From: Methanocaldococcus fervens AG86
GTDB taxonomy: Archaea; AGJL01; Methanococci; Methanococcales; Methanocaldococcaceae
Reading direction: 5' to 3'
Assembly: GCF_000023985.1 (NCBI RefSeq)
Contig: NC_013156.1
Span: 1,352,363-1,416,362 of the forward strand
DNA length: 64,000 nucleotides
In this document: one piece after another, positions 17,765 to 29,000 of the stretch
Layout of the letters: each line of letters begins with the position of its first letter
Position numbering within the stretch: position 1 is the first letter of the stretch
Program-made: the position numbers and the translations under genes
Notes under the pieces: generated by a model
What the model saw: the letters and a program-made list of their open reading frames with translations, nothing else
What the model was told of the DNA's origin: nothing
Database searches by the model: none

Positions 17765-19056
17765 TGCAAAAATTCCTCTATTTTTTCAGCTAATGTATCG
17801 AATATCCATTCAAATTTATTATCATCTCTTTCCAATAAGGTAACCCTAAACCCGTTAAGTTGGGAGCAGAATGATGTTAAAGGCACTACACAAATTCCAG
17901 TTGAAGCTAATAAGTAATAAACAAACTTCTTGTCGATAGTTGCATTTTTTATTTGGTTATCTATAAATTCTTTCAATTTATCATTTTCAATTTTTATTGA
18001 GTTATTTCCATTCAAATAACTGTCTTCAAACACAACAGACATATAAAATGCTCCATTGGCTTTATTTGCTACAACTCCCTCCAAATCCTTTAATTTTTTG
18101 TAGGCAGTGTTAGACCTCTTTTCAAAAAACTTATTCCTCTCATTTAAGTATTTTTTATAATTTCTATGCCCCATAATTCTTGGAATAGCCATTTGAGGCA
18201 AAGTGGTGGAGCAAACTTCTATCAACTTGGCTTTGTAAATGCTTTCAACATATTTTTTAAATTCTTCATCCTTATCAGCGTTATAAACTTCAATCCATCC
18301 ACATCTTGCCCCAGGCCATGGAATTTCTTTAGATATTCCTTTCAACGATAAACCACAAACGTCATCTATTACCTCACAAAGTAAATGCTGTTTCTTTCCA
18401 TTGTAAACTAAATTGCAATATATTTCATCACAAATAATGAACAAATCGTATTCATTAGCTAAATCAACGATCTCATTCAATATCTTTTTTGGATAAACAG
18501 CTCCTGTAGGGTTGTCGGGATTTATTATTAGAATTCCGCTAACTGCTGGATTATATTTAATCCTCTTCTCCAAATCATCAATATCTGGATACCAATAGTT
18601 GTAAGGATCTAAAAAGTATGTTACTGGTGGGGAACCTGCATGAGATGCCTCTGCAGAAGAATGAGTTGAGTAGGAAGGAGATGGATTTATAACTCTAACT
18701 TGCCTTTTCAACAAACCATAAATCTTTGCTATGGCATCTCCCAATCCATTAAAAAATATGATATCCTCAGCTGTTATTTGAGCACCTCCTCTTTTATTTG
18801 TTTGCTCAGCTAAAAACTCTCGTGTTTCTAACAAACCTTTAGTAGGGCAGTAAGCATAAGAACAGTCGTTTTTAACAATCTCAGCTATAATATCCTTGAT
18901 CCAATCTGGAATTTTTTCTCCCTTAGCTACTGGGTCTCCTATGTTTTCCCATGTAATGTTTACTCCAAACTCTTCTACCTTTTTAGCAATATCAACAATC
19001 TCTCTAATCTCATAGCTCAATTCCTTAGCTCCTACATCTATTATGGGATTCCTCAT
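17761..19056 (-). CDS. PLP-dependent aminotransferase, fold type I
   Basis: A class I/II aminotransferase of 431 residues. The landmarks are NGLGDAIAKIYG (cofactor phosphate loop), INPDNPTGAVYPKK, the CDEIYCNLVY aspartate that pairs with the pyridine nitrogen, and the SKEIPWPGARCGW block, whose lysine should carry PLP. Substrate cannot be read; family members of this length include alanine- or aspartate-type enzymes. GAGATGAAA precedes the ATG. The 5' leader holds one of two matching palindromes that also flank the divergent thiolase gene, which suggests shared control. Confidence 0.88.
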   Translation of the reverse strand: MRNPIIDVGAKELSYEIREIVDIAKKVEEFGVNITWENIGDPVAKGEKIPDWIKDIIAEIVKNDCSYAYCPTKGLLETREFLAEQTNKRGGAQITAEDIIFFNGLGDAIAKIYGLLKRQVRVINPSPSYSTHSSAEASHAGSPPVTYFLDPYNYWYPDIDDLEKRIKYNPAVSGILIINPDNPTGAVYPKKILNEIVDLANEYDLFIICDEIYCNLVYNGKKQHLLCEVIDDVCGLSLKGISKEIPWPGARCGWIEVYNADKDEEFKKYVESIYKAKLIEVCSTTLPQMAIPRIMGHRNYKKYLNERNKFFEKRSNTAYKKLKDLEGVVANKANGAFYMSVVFEDSYLNGNNSIKIENDKLKEFIDNQIKNATIDKKFVYYLLASTGICVVPLTSFCSQLNGFRVTLLERDDNKFEWIFDTLAEKIEEFLH

Positions 19057-19067
19057 GTTTTCATCTC

Positions 19068-19085
19068 AAAATAGAACTCCATTTT
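19068..19085. promoter_or_regulatory. Palindromic operator copy 1 (aminotransferase leader)
   Basis: AAAATAGA, AC, TCCATTTT: an 8-2-8 palindrome with one mismatch. Twelve consecutive bases (AAAATAGAACTC) are the exact reverse complement of copy 2 at 19149-19160. It lies between the presumed transcription start of the aminotransferase gene (TATA ATTTATATATC, minus strand, 19123-19133) and its ribosome site, where a bound repressor would block elongation or initiation. Confidence 0.65.
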
Positions 19086-19142
19086 TTATAAAACTCATGC
19101 GTAATTTACCATTATTTTATGTGATATATAAATTTTACTATT

Positions 19143-19160
19143 AAAATAGAGTTCTATTTT
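19143..19160. promoter_or_regulatory. Palindromic operator copy 2 (thiolase promoter)
   Basis: AAAATAGA, GT, TCTATTTT: a perfect 8-2-8 palindrome. It directly abuts the TATA element TTTATATACT (19161-19170) of the rightward gene, so it covers the BRE position. Occupancy would be expected to block TFB/TBP entry. It also lies upstream of the leftward promoter. Confidence 0.7.
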
Positions 19161-19185
19161 TTTATATACTTTAAGTATTATATAG

Positions 19186-20118
<933 letters not shown>

Positions 20119-20802
20119 TTATTTAAATGCACTCATCAAAGTCCATGCCTCTTTCCCACTTATAAAAGCTCTATTAACTAATCTCTTAAATATAATCTTG
20201 CAGAGTTCTTTTTTATGCTCAGGAATTTTTTTATTTCTGTCAATAAATTCGTTAAACTTTTTTATTAAAAGCTCTTTATCTTCTTTTGATGCTTCCCTCA
20301 TATTAATATCTAAAAATTTATTTTCAACCTTTTTTGCATATATTTCATATAAAATAACTGCAACAGCATGAGAAAGGTTCATAATAGGGTATTTCTCAGA
20401 TGTTGGTATAGAAACCAATAAATCACATTTATCTATATCCTCATTTCTCAGACCATCATCCTCTCTACCAAAAACAATGCCTATTTTTCCTTTAACTTCT
20501 AATATTTTATCTGCCAATTCCTTTGGCGTTATTGGGACTCTTTTTAAATTCCTATCACCACCTCTTGCTCCTGAAGTGGCTATAACAAAATCTAAATCCT
20601 TTATAGCTTCATCAAAGCTATTATAAAATTTGGCATTATCTAAAATTTCTCTTGCATGAACCGCCATCATATAAGCCTCATTATTTATTATACTTTTATC
20701 TCCAACTATTCTAAGCTCTTCAAATCCAAAATTCATCATAACCCTTGCTATACTACCAACATTTCCACTGTATTTTGGATTAACTAAAACGACAGAAATC
20801 AT
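20119..20802 (-). CDS. trmJ: SPOUT-class tRNA 2'-O-methyltransferase, TrmJ type
   Basis: Opens with VVLVNPKYSGNVGSIARVMMNFGF, the N-terminal block of SpoU/TrmJ enzymes, then GKIGIVFGREDDGLRNEDI and VSIPTSEKYPIMNLSHAVAVILYE, which form the knotted AdoMet site. It should methylate the 2'-hydroxyl of nucleotide 32 in tRNAs, by family. The GTG nine bases upstream of the ATG at 20802 is probably part of the ribosome site. Convergent and adjacent to the thiolase gene, another tRNA modification enzyme. A 170-bp palindromic repeat lies upstream of it. Confidence 0.9.
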   Translation of the reverse strand: MISVVLVNPKYSGNVGSIARVMMNFGFEELRIVGDKSIINNEAYMMAVHAREILDNAKFYNSFDEAIKDLDFVIATSGARGGDRNLKRVPITPKELADKILEVKGKIGIVFGREDDGLRNEDIDKCDLLVSIPTSEKYPIMNLSHAVAVILYEIYAKKVENKFLDINMREASKEDKELLIKKFNEFIDRNKKIPEHKKELCKIIFKRLVNRAFISGKEAWTLMSAFK

Positions 20803-20827
20803 TATTATCACGTTGAAACTTTAGTAG

Positions 20828-20997
20828 CAACCTTTTGTAAAAGGTTGATCAAAACGGATGCATTGCCTCGCTATGCTCGGCAATGCCTCTTAGTTAAAGT
20901 GGGGCTGAACGTAGTGAAGCCCCCGCTCTGGGTATCCCAATAGGGCGAAGCCCTATGGTAAGGAAGGGCTTTCAGCCCCTCATAATGTCTCTTTTTT
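20828..20997 (+). repeat. Palindrome-rich mosaic repeat, copy A
   Basis: A GC-richer block made of five consecutive hairpins: CAACCTTTT-GT-AAAAGGTTG; GCATTGCC/GGCAATGC; GGGGCT/AGCCCC; ATAGGGC-GAA-GCCCTAT; GGGCT-TTC-AGCCC. It ends in CATAATGTCTC and a run of six T. The ends match copy C (56872-56943); the middle, from AATGCCTCTT through TTAAAGTGG and CCGCTCTGG, matches copy B (46937-47115). It occupies the gap between the minus-strand HTH gene (21025) and trmJ. Compared with copy C it carries an insert of about 110 bp after GGATGCATT. Not a tRNA and with no open frame. Confidence 0.85.
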
Positions 20998-21024
20998 GTA
21001 AGTATGGTTTGTAGTAGTTTATGT

Positions 21025-21414
21025 TTATTTAGATTCTCCGTTATCTTTCTTTTTCTTTAATTTATAATAATGATACTCAACCGTCTTCAAATTAATTCCA
21101 GTTATTTCAGCAATTTCTTTTGGTTTTTTGTCTAAGTGTTTTTTTATAATCTTATCTACATTTGTAGGTCTTCCAGTTTTTGGCTCTATTGGGATAACTT
21201 CAACATCAACTCCTTCTAAAGCCTTTATAATCTTTTTTGAGCTCCTCTTGTACTTTGATTTTGGTAGATATATCTTCTTAGGTTCACAGTTTTCCAATAA
21301 CGCTATTGCTACATCCCTATCTAACTCTAAATTTATATAAACCTCATCCTCTGTATCGCAGCTTTTAATTTTTTCAATCAATTCCTCCTTAGTTTTAGCC
21401 CTTAATTTCTTCAT
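21025..21414 (-). CDS. HTH protein with LPKS domain, paralogue of the one at 12250
   Basis: A 129-residue protein. The first 80 residues alternate strands and helices and contain KKIYLPKS; a TGRPT linker follows, then a helix-turn-helix PKEIAEITGINLKTVEYHYY and a basic tail. LPKS, a later V-E-V strand, GR and the HTH spacing all line up with the 12250 product. GGGATTGT precedes the ATG. It starts 15 nt after the PP2C-like membrane protein gene and should be cotranscribed with it, which hints at a signalling pair. A DNA target is not known. Confidence 0.7.
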   Translation of the reverse strand: MKKLRAKTKEELIEKIKSCDTEDEVYINLELDRDVAIALLENCEPKKIYLPKSKYKRSSKKIIKALEGVDVEVIPIEPKTGRPTNVDKIIKKHLDKKPKEIAEITGINLKTVEYHYYKLKKKKDNGESK

Positions 21415-21429
21415 ACAATCCCTTAAGCT

Positions 21430-22806
21430 TTAGCGTATTATTTCTATTTTAGAGATTGTAATATTTATTAAATCCTTTGGAGAATCTCTAATATCATCAC
21501 ATTTAACAATTAAATTATAAGTTTTTTCTTTTTCTTTAGTTTCTTCAAAGAGTTCGATTAATGTGGAGTTTTTATATAAGACGGTTTCATTTTTTATATC
21601 AATTAATTCAACGTTATCATCTTTTGACTTTATTGCTATGTAGTAATATCCTGGCTCTGGAAACGTTATAGACATTGGTATTACATTTATATCCTCCGAT
21701 ATTTCATCTACTTGAAATTTTATTAAAAACTTTAAAACCTCTACGGTATTCCTTGTTAATCCGTTATTATCCTTTCCGACTACATTTGTTGATACACCTA
21801 CACTTGGCTGGCTTGTTAATCTTTTATCATCTTCTATTTCATTCATATCTTTTGTTGATATATTTATAATTGGTTCACTACTGTTTAAACTGGTATTCGT
21901 GCTTTTTATTATATTACCATTTGATTCTTCATTTAATGTCAAAAACAATCCAAACATAAGAACTAAAATTAATATGAGCAATAATGAAACACCTCTAATA
22001 ATATTTAATTCAATTTTAGGTAGTTTTTTATCATCTTCATCTTCAGATATTTCTTCGCTCTCATTCCTTTTTAATACCGGTTCTAATTTGACAATTTCAT
22101 CATCCACTGGCTTTTCGTCAAAAGATACAATGAGAAGAGGAGAGTTTTTATCTAAATTTAGCTTGTTTTTTATGTTATTTCTTATCTTATTAATGTTTTC
22201 TTTGTTAGATACTATATCATTTACAATCTCTAAAATTTTATATTTAAATGGCTTAGCCATTAGTTTATTGTTCTCCTCTTTAAGTTTGAACAGCTTTCCA
22301 TCGAGGTTATTACTACAGGCGATGATAGTTCTTGGCTCTTCTATTAATTTAAATTTTATAAATTTTTCCCAATCTTCCAAATTGTAGTTTTTATTTAAAT
22401 CAAATGGGCAATATAGACGATAATTTTTATCTATAACAAAAATAGGGGAGTTTCCTAAAGAAAATAACATTAAATTCCCATTTTTATAAACTCCTCCAGA
22501 AATAGATAAATTTAAATTATCGTATTCAATTTTTTTCTGTTTTATAAATTTTTTTATATTTTTAAGGGCTTCATGGAACCCCACTTCTATAAGATTTTTT
22601 AAATTGGTTATGTACCTATTATTATAAACTTCATTACAAAACGTCCTTGAGAAAATCTCGGATATCTTAAACCCATACCTTAGTGCGTTTGGCTCATCAC
22701 ATATAACAAAAACAAGGAAATCTTCATCTTTATCTAATATATAGTAGGAGTACTCACTATAATTATTGTCGAGCAAATACCCACTTGAAACAGAAAAGAT
22801 AATCAT
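21430..22806 (-). CDS. Membrane protein with a degenerate PP2C-like domain
   Basis: A 458-residue protein in three parts. Residues 1-230 follow the PP2C phosphatase pattern: CDEPNALRYG at 36-45 where DGxGGh is expected, SLGNSPIFVID at 116-126 for vGDSraYl, TIIACSNNLDG at 160-170 for llLcSDGl, and NSPLLIVSF at 221-229 for the terminal DNxTvivv strand. Most metal-binding aspartates are replaced. One membrane helix at 272-291 follows an acidic linker, then an outside domain of about 165 residues rich in serine, threonine and asparagine. GGTGATGTC precedes the ATG. The similarity is my reading of the pattern; a pseudophosphatase sensor is inference. Confidence 0.6.
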   Translation of the reverse strand: MIIFSVSSGYLLDNNYSEYSYYILDKDEDFLVFVICDEPNALRYGFKISEIFSRTFCNEVYNNRYITNLKNLIEVGFHEALKNIKKFIKQKKIEYDNLNLSISGGVYKNGNLMLFSLGNSPIFVIDKNYRLYCPFDLNKNYNLEDWEKFIKFKLIEEPRTIIACSNNLDGKLFKLKEENNKLMAKPFKYKILEIVNDIVSNKENINKIRNNIKNKLNLDKNSPLLIVSFDEKPVDDEIVKLEPVLKRNESEEISEDEDDKKLPKIELNIIRGVSLLLILILVLMFGLFLTLNEESNGNIIKSTNTSLNSSEPIINISTKDMNEIEDDKRLTSQPSVGVSTNVVGKDNNGLTRNTVEVLKFLIKFQVDEISEDINVIPMSITFPEPGYYYIAIKSKDDNVELIDIKNETVLYKNSTLIELFEETKEKEKTYNLIVKCDDIRDSPKDLINITISKIEIIR

Positions 22807-22889
22807 GACATCACCAAAATTAAATTAGTGGTTTAATTACTTAAGTTTTTGATAATATTTGATATTTATATTTTTAGTTTGGTGATAAT

Positions 22890-23510
22890 ATGATTTTAAA
22901 GCTTAATGGATATGGTTATAGCTCAAACTCCTATCTAATAGTTGGGAAGAAAAATATGTTAGTGGATCCTGGAGCTTCTGGGACGTTTAACATATTAATG
23001 GAGGAATTAGAAAGGAATAAGATAAAAAATATTGATTTAATAATAAACACTCACTGCCATTACGACCACTCATCGGCAGATTATTTGGTTGAGGAGTATT
23101 TTAACTGTCCAACCCTAATTGAGGATAAAGAAGTTAAGCATTTAAAGAATGGGGATGAGGTTACAGTATCGGCATTGTTTGGAGCTAAGCTAAACCCGCC
23201 AAAGGAGATAATTTCACTCTCAGAAATTGAGGAAGAGCTAAAAGATTATGGTTTAGAGGTTATAAGAACTCCTGGACATACTTATGGTTCTATTTCAATA
23301 ATCTATGAAAATAATTTGATAACTGGAGATACAATCTTTGCCTATGGGGTTGGTAGGTGGGATTTACCTACAGGAAATGTTATAGAGCTGAGAAATTCAA
23401 TAAATATGTTGGAGAGAATAGCAAATGAGAGAAATGTAGATAGATTATACCCTGGACATGGAGATATTGGAGATAGAATGGCTTTTAGCTATGCAAAACT
23501 CTTTATATAA
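22890..23510 (+). CDS. Metallo-beta-lactamase-fold hydrolase, glyoxalase II-like
   Basis: Carries the full metal site: NTHCHYDHSSAD (H-x-H-x-D-H), PGHTYGS, the bridging aspartate of TGDTIFAYGVGRWD and the YPGHGD histidine. 206 residues, a single MBL domain without extension. The GVGRWDLPTGN stretch is typical of glyoxalase II/persulfide dioxygenase-like members, but substrate is unknown. GGTGATAAT precedes the ATG. Head of a rightward group that continues with cofC, moeA and polB. Confidence 0.88.
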   Translation: MILKLNGYGYSSNSYLIVGKKNMLVDPGASGTFNILMEELERNKIKNIDLIINTHCHYDHSSADYLVEEYFNCPTLIEDKEVKHLKNGDEVTVSALFGAKLNPPKEIISLSEIEEELKDYGLEVIRTPGHTYGSISIIYENNLITGDTIFAYGVGRWDLPTGNVIELRNSINMLERIANERNVDRLYPGHGDIGDRMAFSYAKLFI

Positions 23511-23568
23511 ACCAGTTTTAACTAAAATAATCCAGAAAATAATCTTAAATAATTAAAACAGTGATATA

Positions 23569-24225
23569 ATGAAAGTAATAATCCCAGTATCACCAATAAA
23601 CTCATTAAAAACGAGGTTATCAGAATTTTTAAGCAGTGAAGAGAGGAAGAATTTACTGTTAAATATGCTTAGGGATATAAAAAAAGCTTTAGAAGGATTG
23701 GATGTTGTTGTTGTGAGTAGAGATGATGAGATATTAGATTTTGCCAAATATGAATTAAAGGCAGAAATTGTTAAGGAAAAATACAAAGGGCTTAATAATG
23801 CAATAAAACAGGCGTTTGATGAAATAGATGATGAAGAAGTTATCATCATTCCAGCAGATATTCCATTAATTAAGAAGAAACATATTGAGGATATTTTAAA
23901 GCTTTCTAAGGATTATGATTTGATTATTGCCTCTTCAAGAGGAGGAGGAACTAATCTATTATATTTAAAGTCAAAAAATTTGATTGAATTGAGATATGAG
24001 GGATTTAGTTTTTTAAAACACTTAGAAGAGGCAGAGAAGAGAAATTTGAGGTATTATATTTACGATTCGTTTTTAATTTCTGTTGATATCAATACACCAG
24101 AAGATTTAGGAGAGATATTTATTCATGGAGACAATACATATACAAAAAACTATCTAAAGGGCTTAGGTATTGAGGTAGAGCCAAAGCACTCATCAGCTGG
24201 AAGATTTGTAGTAAAGAGGAGATAA
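23569..24225 (+). CDS. cofC: 2-phospho-L-lactate guanylyltransferase CofC (coenzyme F420 synthesis)
   Basis: Activates 2-phospholactate (or phosphoenolpyruvate) with GTP for F420 assembly. The first residues [20 protein letters not shown] are the CofC form of the nucleotidyltransferase loop with the conserved K-x-[12 protein letters not shown] supplies the metal-binding aspartate, and [13 protein letters not shown] and [16 protein letters not shown] are characteristic. 218 residues. GTGATATA precedes the ATG. One base separates it from moeA. Confidence 0.93.
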   Translation: MKVIIPVSPINSLKTRLSEFLSSEERKNLLLNMLRDIKKALEGLDVVVVSRDDEILDFAKYELKAEIVKEKYKGLNNAIKQAFDEIDDEEVIIIPADIPLIKKKHIEDILKLSKDYDLIIASSRGGGTNLLYLKSKNLIELRYEGFSFLKHLEEAEKRNLRYYIYDSFLISVDINTPEDLGEIFIHGDNTYTKNYLKGLGIEVEPKHSSAGRFVVKRR

Positions 24226-24226
24226 T

Positions 24227-26089
24227 ATGGTTAGATATTTGACATTACACAGCATTGAGGAAGTAAAATCAATAATAAATGAGCATTTGGAAAAATTAAA
24301 AAATGAAGTTGAAGAAGTTGATTTATTTAATGCAGTTGGAAGGGTTTTAACTGAGGATATTTTTTCTAACGTAGATGTTCCACCTTACGATAGGGCGAAG
24401 ATGGATGGCTATGCAGTTAAAGCAGAAGACACCTATGAGGCAGATGAAGATAATCCAGTAGAGCTAAAAATTATAGGTAGCTTAAAAGCTGGTGAGGTTA
24501 AAGATTTGGAAATAAATAATGGAGAATGTGTAGAGATAGCCACTGGGGCGATGATTCCAAAAGGAGCTAACGCTGTAGTGATGGTTGAATACACTGAAAG
24601 AGAAGGAGATAAAGTTAAGATATACAAAGCCGTTCCTCCAATGGAGAATATTCAATTCACTGGCTCAGATATAATGGCTGGAGAACTCGTTTTGAGAAAA
24701 AATACAAAATTAACTCCAAGGGATGTTGGGGTTTTAGCTGCAATTGGGAAGAGTAGAGTTAAGGTCTATAAAAAGTTAAAATTTGGAATAATATCTACTG
24801 GAAATGAGCTTATAAGCCCAGAAGAGCCATTGGAATTTGGAAAAATATATGATATAAATTCCTATGCTTTAGCTTCATATATAAAAAATCTCGGCTACGA
24901 TTTTGAATTCTTTGGAATAGCTAAAGATGATAAAGAGGATTTGAAGGAAAAGATTAAAAAGGCTTTAAAATGCGATATAATTTTGTTAAGTGGAGGTACT
25001 TCTGCAGGTGTTGGGGATTTAACTGAAACTGCAATAAAAGAGCTCGGTGGGGAAATCTTAGTTCATGGAATAAAGATAAAGCCAGGAAAACCAACAATAG
25101 TTGGAAAAATAAAAGATAAATTAGTTGTAGGATTGCCAGGTTATCCAACCTCCTGCTTAACAATATTTGATGTGTTCTTTGGAGATGAAAAAAATGTTGT
25201 AAAGGCAATGTTTCCGCAGAGGTATATTTCAGCTAAAGGAAGGGTAGAGTATTTGCCAGTTATTTTGGTTAAGCATAAAAATGGCTATTCTGCCTATCCA
25301 ATAACTAAAGGGAGTGGGGCTATAACCTCTTTATCAGAGGCAGATGGATATATAGTTATTGAAGAAAATAAGGAAATTTTAGAAAATGAAGAGGTGGAGG
25401 TTCATTTATTTGGAGATGTTAAAGTTGGATTAAATATTATTGGTAGCCATTGCATTGGTGTGGATATAATTTTAAAAGAGGCCAAATTGTTGGCAAAAAC
25501 TATAAATGTTGGTTCTTTAGGTGGATTATTGGAAATAAAAAGAGGAGAGGCAGATATTGCAGGAATACACTTATTGGATGAGAAAACAAACACCTACAAT
25601 ATTCCATTTTTAGAAAGATATATGGTTAAAGACGCTTTATTAATTAGAGGTTATATTAGAGAGCAAGGATTTATGTTTAGGAAGGAATTGGAGTTCAATT
25701 CAATTGAAGATATTGTAAAAAATATTTATAACTTGGAGTTCATAAATAGAAATAAAGGCTCTGGAACGAGGATACTGTTTGATAAATTCTTAAAGGATAA
25801 TAAGATTAATCCAAAAGACATTAAAGGCTATAACATAGAGGCAAAGACACACTCAGCAGTTGCTGCAGCTGTAGTGATGAAAAAGGCAGATATTGGTTTA
25901 GGGATAAGGAATGTTGCAGAGCAGTATGGTTTAGAATTTATCCCATTGGCCGATGAACATTATGATTTTTTAATTAGAAAGGAGAGATTTAATGATGAGG
26001 ATGTCCAAAAGTTTATTGACGCATTAAAAAAGGCTAAATTGCCGTTTAAAAAGCCTGAAAACTGTGGGGATGTTATATGGGAAAGTTAA
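24227..26089 (+). CDS. moeA: Molybdopterin molybdenumtransferase MoeA with C-terminal substrate-binding-like domain
   Basis: Inserts molybdate or tungstate into molybdopterin, needed for formylmethanofuran dehydrogenase. Residues 1-400 are Moe[33 protein letters not shown]-type motif, [26 protein letters not shown] and GLPGYPTSC. Residues 405-620 are a periplasmic-binding-protein-like domain ([31 protein letters not shown]) that in archaea is often fused to MoeA and may sense the oxyanion. GGAGATAAT precedes the ATG. The stop overlaps the start of polB by 13 nt. Confidence 0.93.
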   Translation: MVRYLTLHSIEEVKSIINEHLEKLKNEVEEVDLFNAVGRVLTEDIFSNVDVPPYDRAKMDGYAVKAEDTYEADEDNPVELKIIGSLKAGEVKDLEINNGECVEIATGAMIPKGANAVVMVEYTEREGDKVKIYKAVPPMENIQFTGSDIMAGELVLRKNTKLTPRDVGVLAAIGKSRVKVYKKLKFGIISTGNELISPEEPLEFGKIYDINSYALASYIKNLGYDFEFFGIAKDDKEDLKEKIKKALKCDIILLSGGTSAGVGDLTETAIKELGGEILVHGIKIKPGKPTIVGKIKDKLVVGLPGYPTSCLTIFDVFFGDEKNVVKAMFPQRYISAKGRVEYLPVILVKHKNGYSAYPITKGSGAITSLSEADGYIVIEENKEILENEEVEVHLFGDVKVGLNIIGSHCIGVDIILKEAKLLAKTINVGSLGGLLEIKRGEADIAGIHLLDEKTNTYNIPFLERYMVKDALLIRGYIREQGFMFRKELEFNSIEDIVKNIYNLEFINRNKGSGTRILFDKFLKDNKINPKDIKGYNIEAKTHSAVAAAVVMKKADIGLGIRNVAEQYGLEFIPLADEHYDFLIRKERFNDEDVQKFIDALKKAKLPFKKPENCGDVIWES

Positions 26090-29000
26090 ACATTGATGCT
26101 TTGATAGACAACACATATAAAACCGTTGATGATAGGGCAGTTATCTGCCTCTATTTAATTAATTCTATTTTAAAAGATAGGGATTTTAAACCATATTTTT
26201 ACGTTGAACTTTATGATGACAAAGTTAAAGATGAGGATATTGAGACAATAAAGGATTTTCTATTAAAAAATGGTTTATTGAGGTTTGTTGAAAATATAGA
26301 AGTTGTTAAAAAAATTATCCTTAGAAAGGAAAAGGAACTAATTAAAATTATAGCCACACATCCTCAAAAAATTCCAAAACTTAGGAAGATTAAAGAATGC
26401 CCAATAGTTAAAGAGATTTATGAGCATGACATTCCATTTGCTAAGAGGTATTTAATAGATAATGAGATAATTCCAATGACTTATTGGGATTTTGAAAATA
26501 GAAAACCTGTAAGTATAGAAATTCCTAAATTAAAAGTAGTTGCTTTTGATATGGAGGTTTATAATAGAGATACTGAGCCAGACCCTGAAAGAGACCCTAT
26601 TTTAATGGCAAGTTTTTGGGATGAGAATGGCGGGAGGGTTATAACCTACAAAAAATTTAATCATCCAAATATAGAAGTAGTTGAAAACGAGAAAATATTA
26701 ATTAAGAGAATCATTGAAACGTTAAGGCAATATGATATAATTTATACTTACAACGGAGATAATTTCGATTTTCCTTATTTAAAGGCAAGGGCTAAATTTT
26801 ATGGCATAGATGTAGAGTTGGGAAGGGAAGGAGAGGAGTTAAAGATAAAAAGAGGGGGAATGGAGTATAGAAGCTACATCCCGGGGAGAGTTCATATAGA
26901 CCTATATCCAATATCAAGAAGGTTGTTAAAATTGACAAAATACACATTAGAGGATGTAACTTACAATTTATTTGGTGTTGAAAAGCTAAAAATCCCTCAT
27001 ACAAAGATTGTAGAATATTGGGCAAATAACGATGAGACATTAATTGAATACTCATTACAAGATGCAAAATACACATATAGAATAGGAAATTACTTCTTCC
27101 CTTTGGAGGTTATGTTCTCAAGAATTGTTAATCAAACTCCTTTTGAAACTACAAGGATGAGTTCTGGGCAGATGGTTGAGTATCTCTTAATGAAGAAAGC
27201 ATTTAAGGAAAATATGATCGTTCCAAACAAACCAGATGAAGAAGAGTATAGAAGGAGGTTATTAACAACTTATGAAGGCGGATATGTGAAAGAACCCGAG
27301 AAAGGGATGTTTGAGGATATAATAAATATGGATTTCCGCTCTTTATATCCTTCAATAATCATTTCCTATAATATAAGCCCAGATACCTTAGATTGTGAGT
27401 GTTGTAAAGATATTAGTGAAAAAATATTGGGGCATTGGTTTTGCAAAAAGAGGGAGGGGTTGATTCCAAAAACTTTGAGGAATTTGATTGAAAGAAGGAT
27501 AAATATTAAAAGGAGGATGAAGGAAATGGCTAAAGCTGGGGAGATTAATGAGGAGTATAGGCTTTTAGATTATGAACAGCAATCATTGAAGATCTTGGCT
27601 AACAGCATTCTACCAGATGAATATTTGGTGGTTATTGAAGATGATAAAGTAAAAGTAACTAAAATTGGGGAATACGTAGATAACTTAATAGAAAAAAATA
27701 AAGAGAAAGTTAAGTATGAAAAGAAGAGTGAAATCTTAGAGGTTGATAATCTAAAAACCTATGCATTTAGTAAGATAGATAAAAAATGTAGGATAAGAAA
27801 AGTTAAGGCTTTAATTAGGCATCCTTACTCTGGAAAAGCATATAAGATAAAACTAAGGTCTGGTAGGTCAATAAAAGTTACAAAAGGACATGGCTTGTTT
27901 AAATATGAAAATGGAAAAATTGTAGCAGTTAAAGGAGACGAGATAAAAATTAAAGATTTAATTGTAGTTCCAAGAAAGATTCCTTATATAAATAAAGAGG
28001 TTATTATAAACATTCCAAAGGGTTTAATTGATGCAGATGAAGAGGAGATAAATGATTTAACAATTACAAAACATAAGGATAAAGAGTTTTTAGTAAAGTT
28101 GAAAAAGACTATTGAAGATATAGAAAAAAACAAATTAAATGTTGTATTTGAGGATTGCCTCAAGTATTTAGAAGACCTCGGATTGATAAGATATGAAGGC
28201 ATTAAAAGGATAAATAAATTGGAGATAGATATTCCAAATAAGAGAAAACTCAGCATATATAAAAAATACATTGAAACGATTTTAGATTATGGAACATTTA
28301 GAAAAGGTAAATGTAATATCCAGTATATAAAAGTTAAAGAGTATATTCCAGATATTCCAGACAAGGAGTTTGAGGACTGTGAAATTGGAGCCTATAGTGG
28401 AAAGATAAAAGCCCTTCTAAGATTAAATGAAAACTTGGCTAAATTTTTAGGATACTTTGTAGCAAGGGGGAGATTGAAAGAGATAAAATTAAAAGGAGAA
28501 ACGGTTTATGAGGCTTGCGTTTATAAATCCTTGCCAGAATATCAAGAAGAAATTGCTGAAGTATTTAAAAAGGCATTTGGAGCTGGTGCTATAGCCAGGG
28601 ATAAGGTTACATTGGACAAAAAGATTGTTTATTTGGTTTTAAAATATATATTCAAATGTGGATATAAGGGCAGAAAGCATATACCTGAACAGTTGTTTTT
28701 AGCTAATGAAGAGGTTATAAAGAGCTTCTTAGATGGATTTTTAAAGGCAAAGAAAAACTCTCACAAAGGAACATCAACATTTATGGCTAAAGATGAGGAA
28801 TACTTAAACCAGTTGATGCTCTTATTTAACTTGGTTGGAATCCCCACAAGATTCACTCCAGTTAAAAATAAAGGATATAAATTAACCTTAAATCCAAATT
28901 ATGAGTTGGTTAAAGATTTAATGCTCGATGAAGTTAAGGAAATTGAGGAATTTGATTATAACGGCTATGTATATGATTTAAGCGTTGAAGAGGACGAAAA

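Noticed and set aside
20828-20997. Possible tRNA or snoRNA gene because of its stems and higher GC
   Set aside because: No cloverleaf, no TTCGA arm, no C/D boxes, and clear kinship with two other intergenic repeats.
26077-26089. moeA and polB overlap as a fusion or error
   Set aside because: Stop and start overlap by 13 nt in different frames with both proteins full length; ordinary translational overlap.
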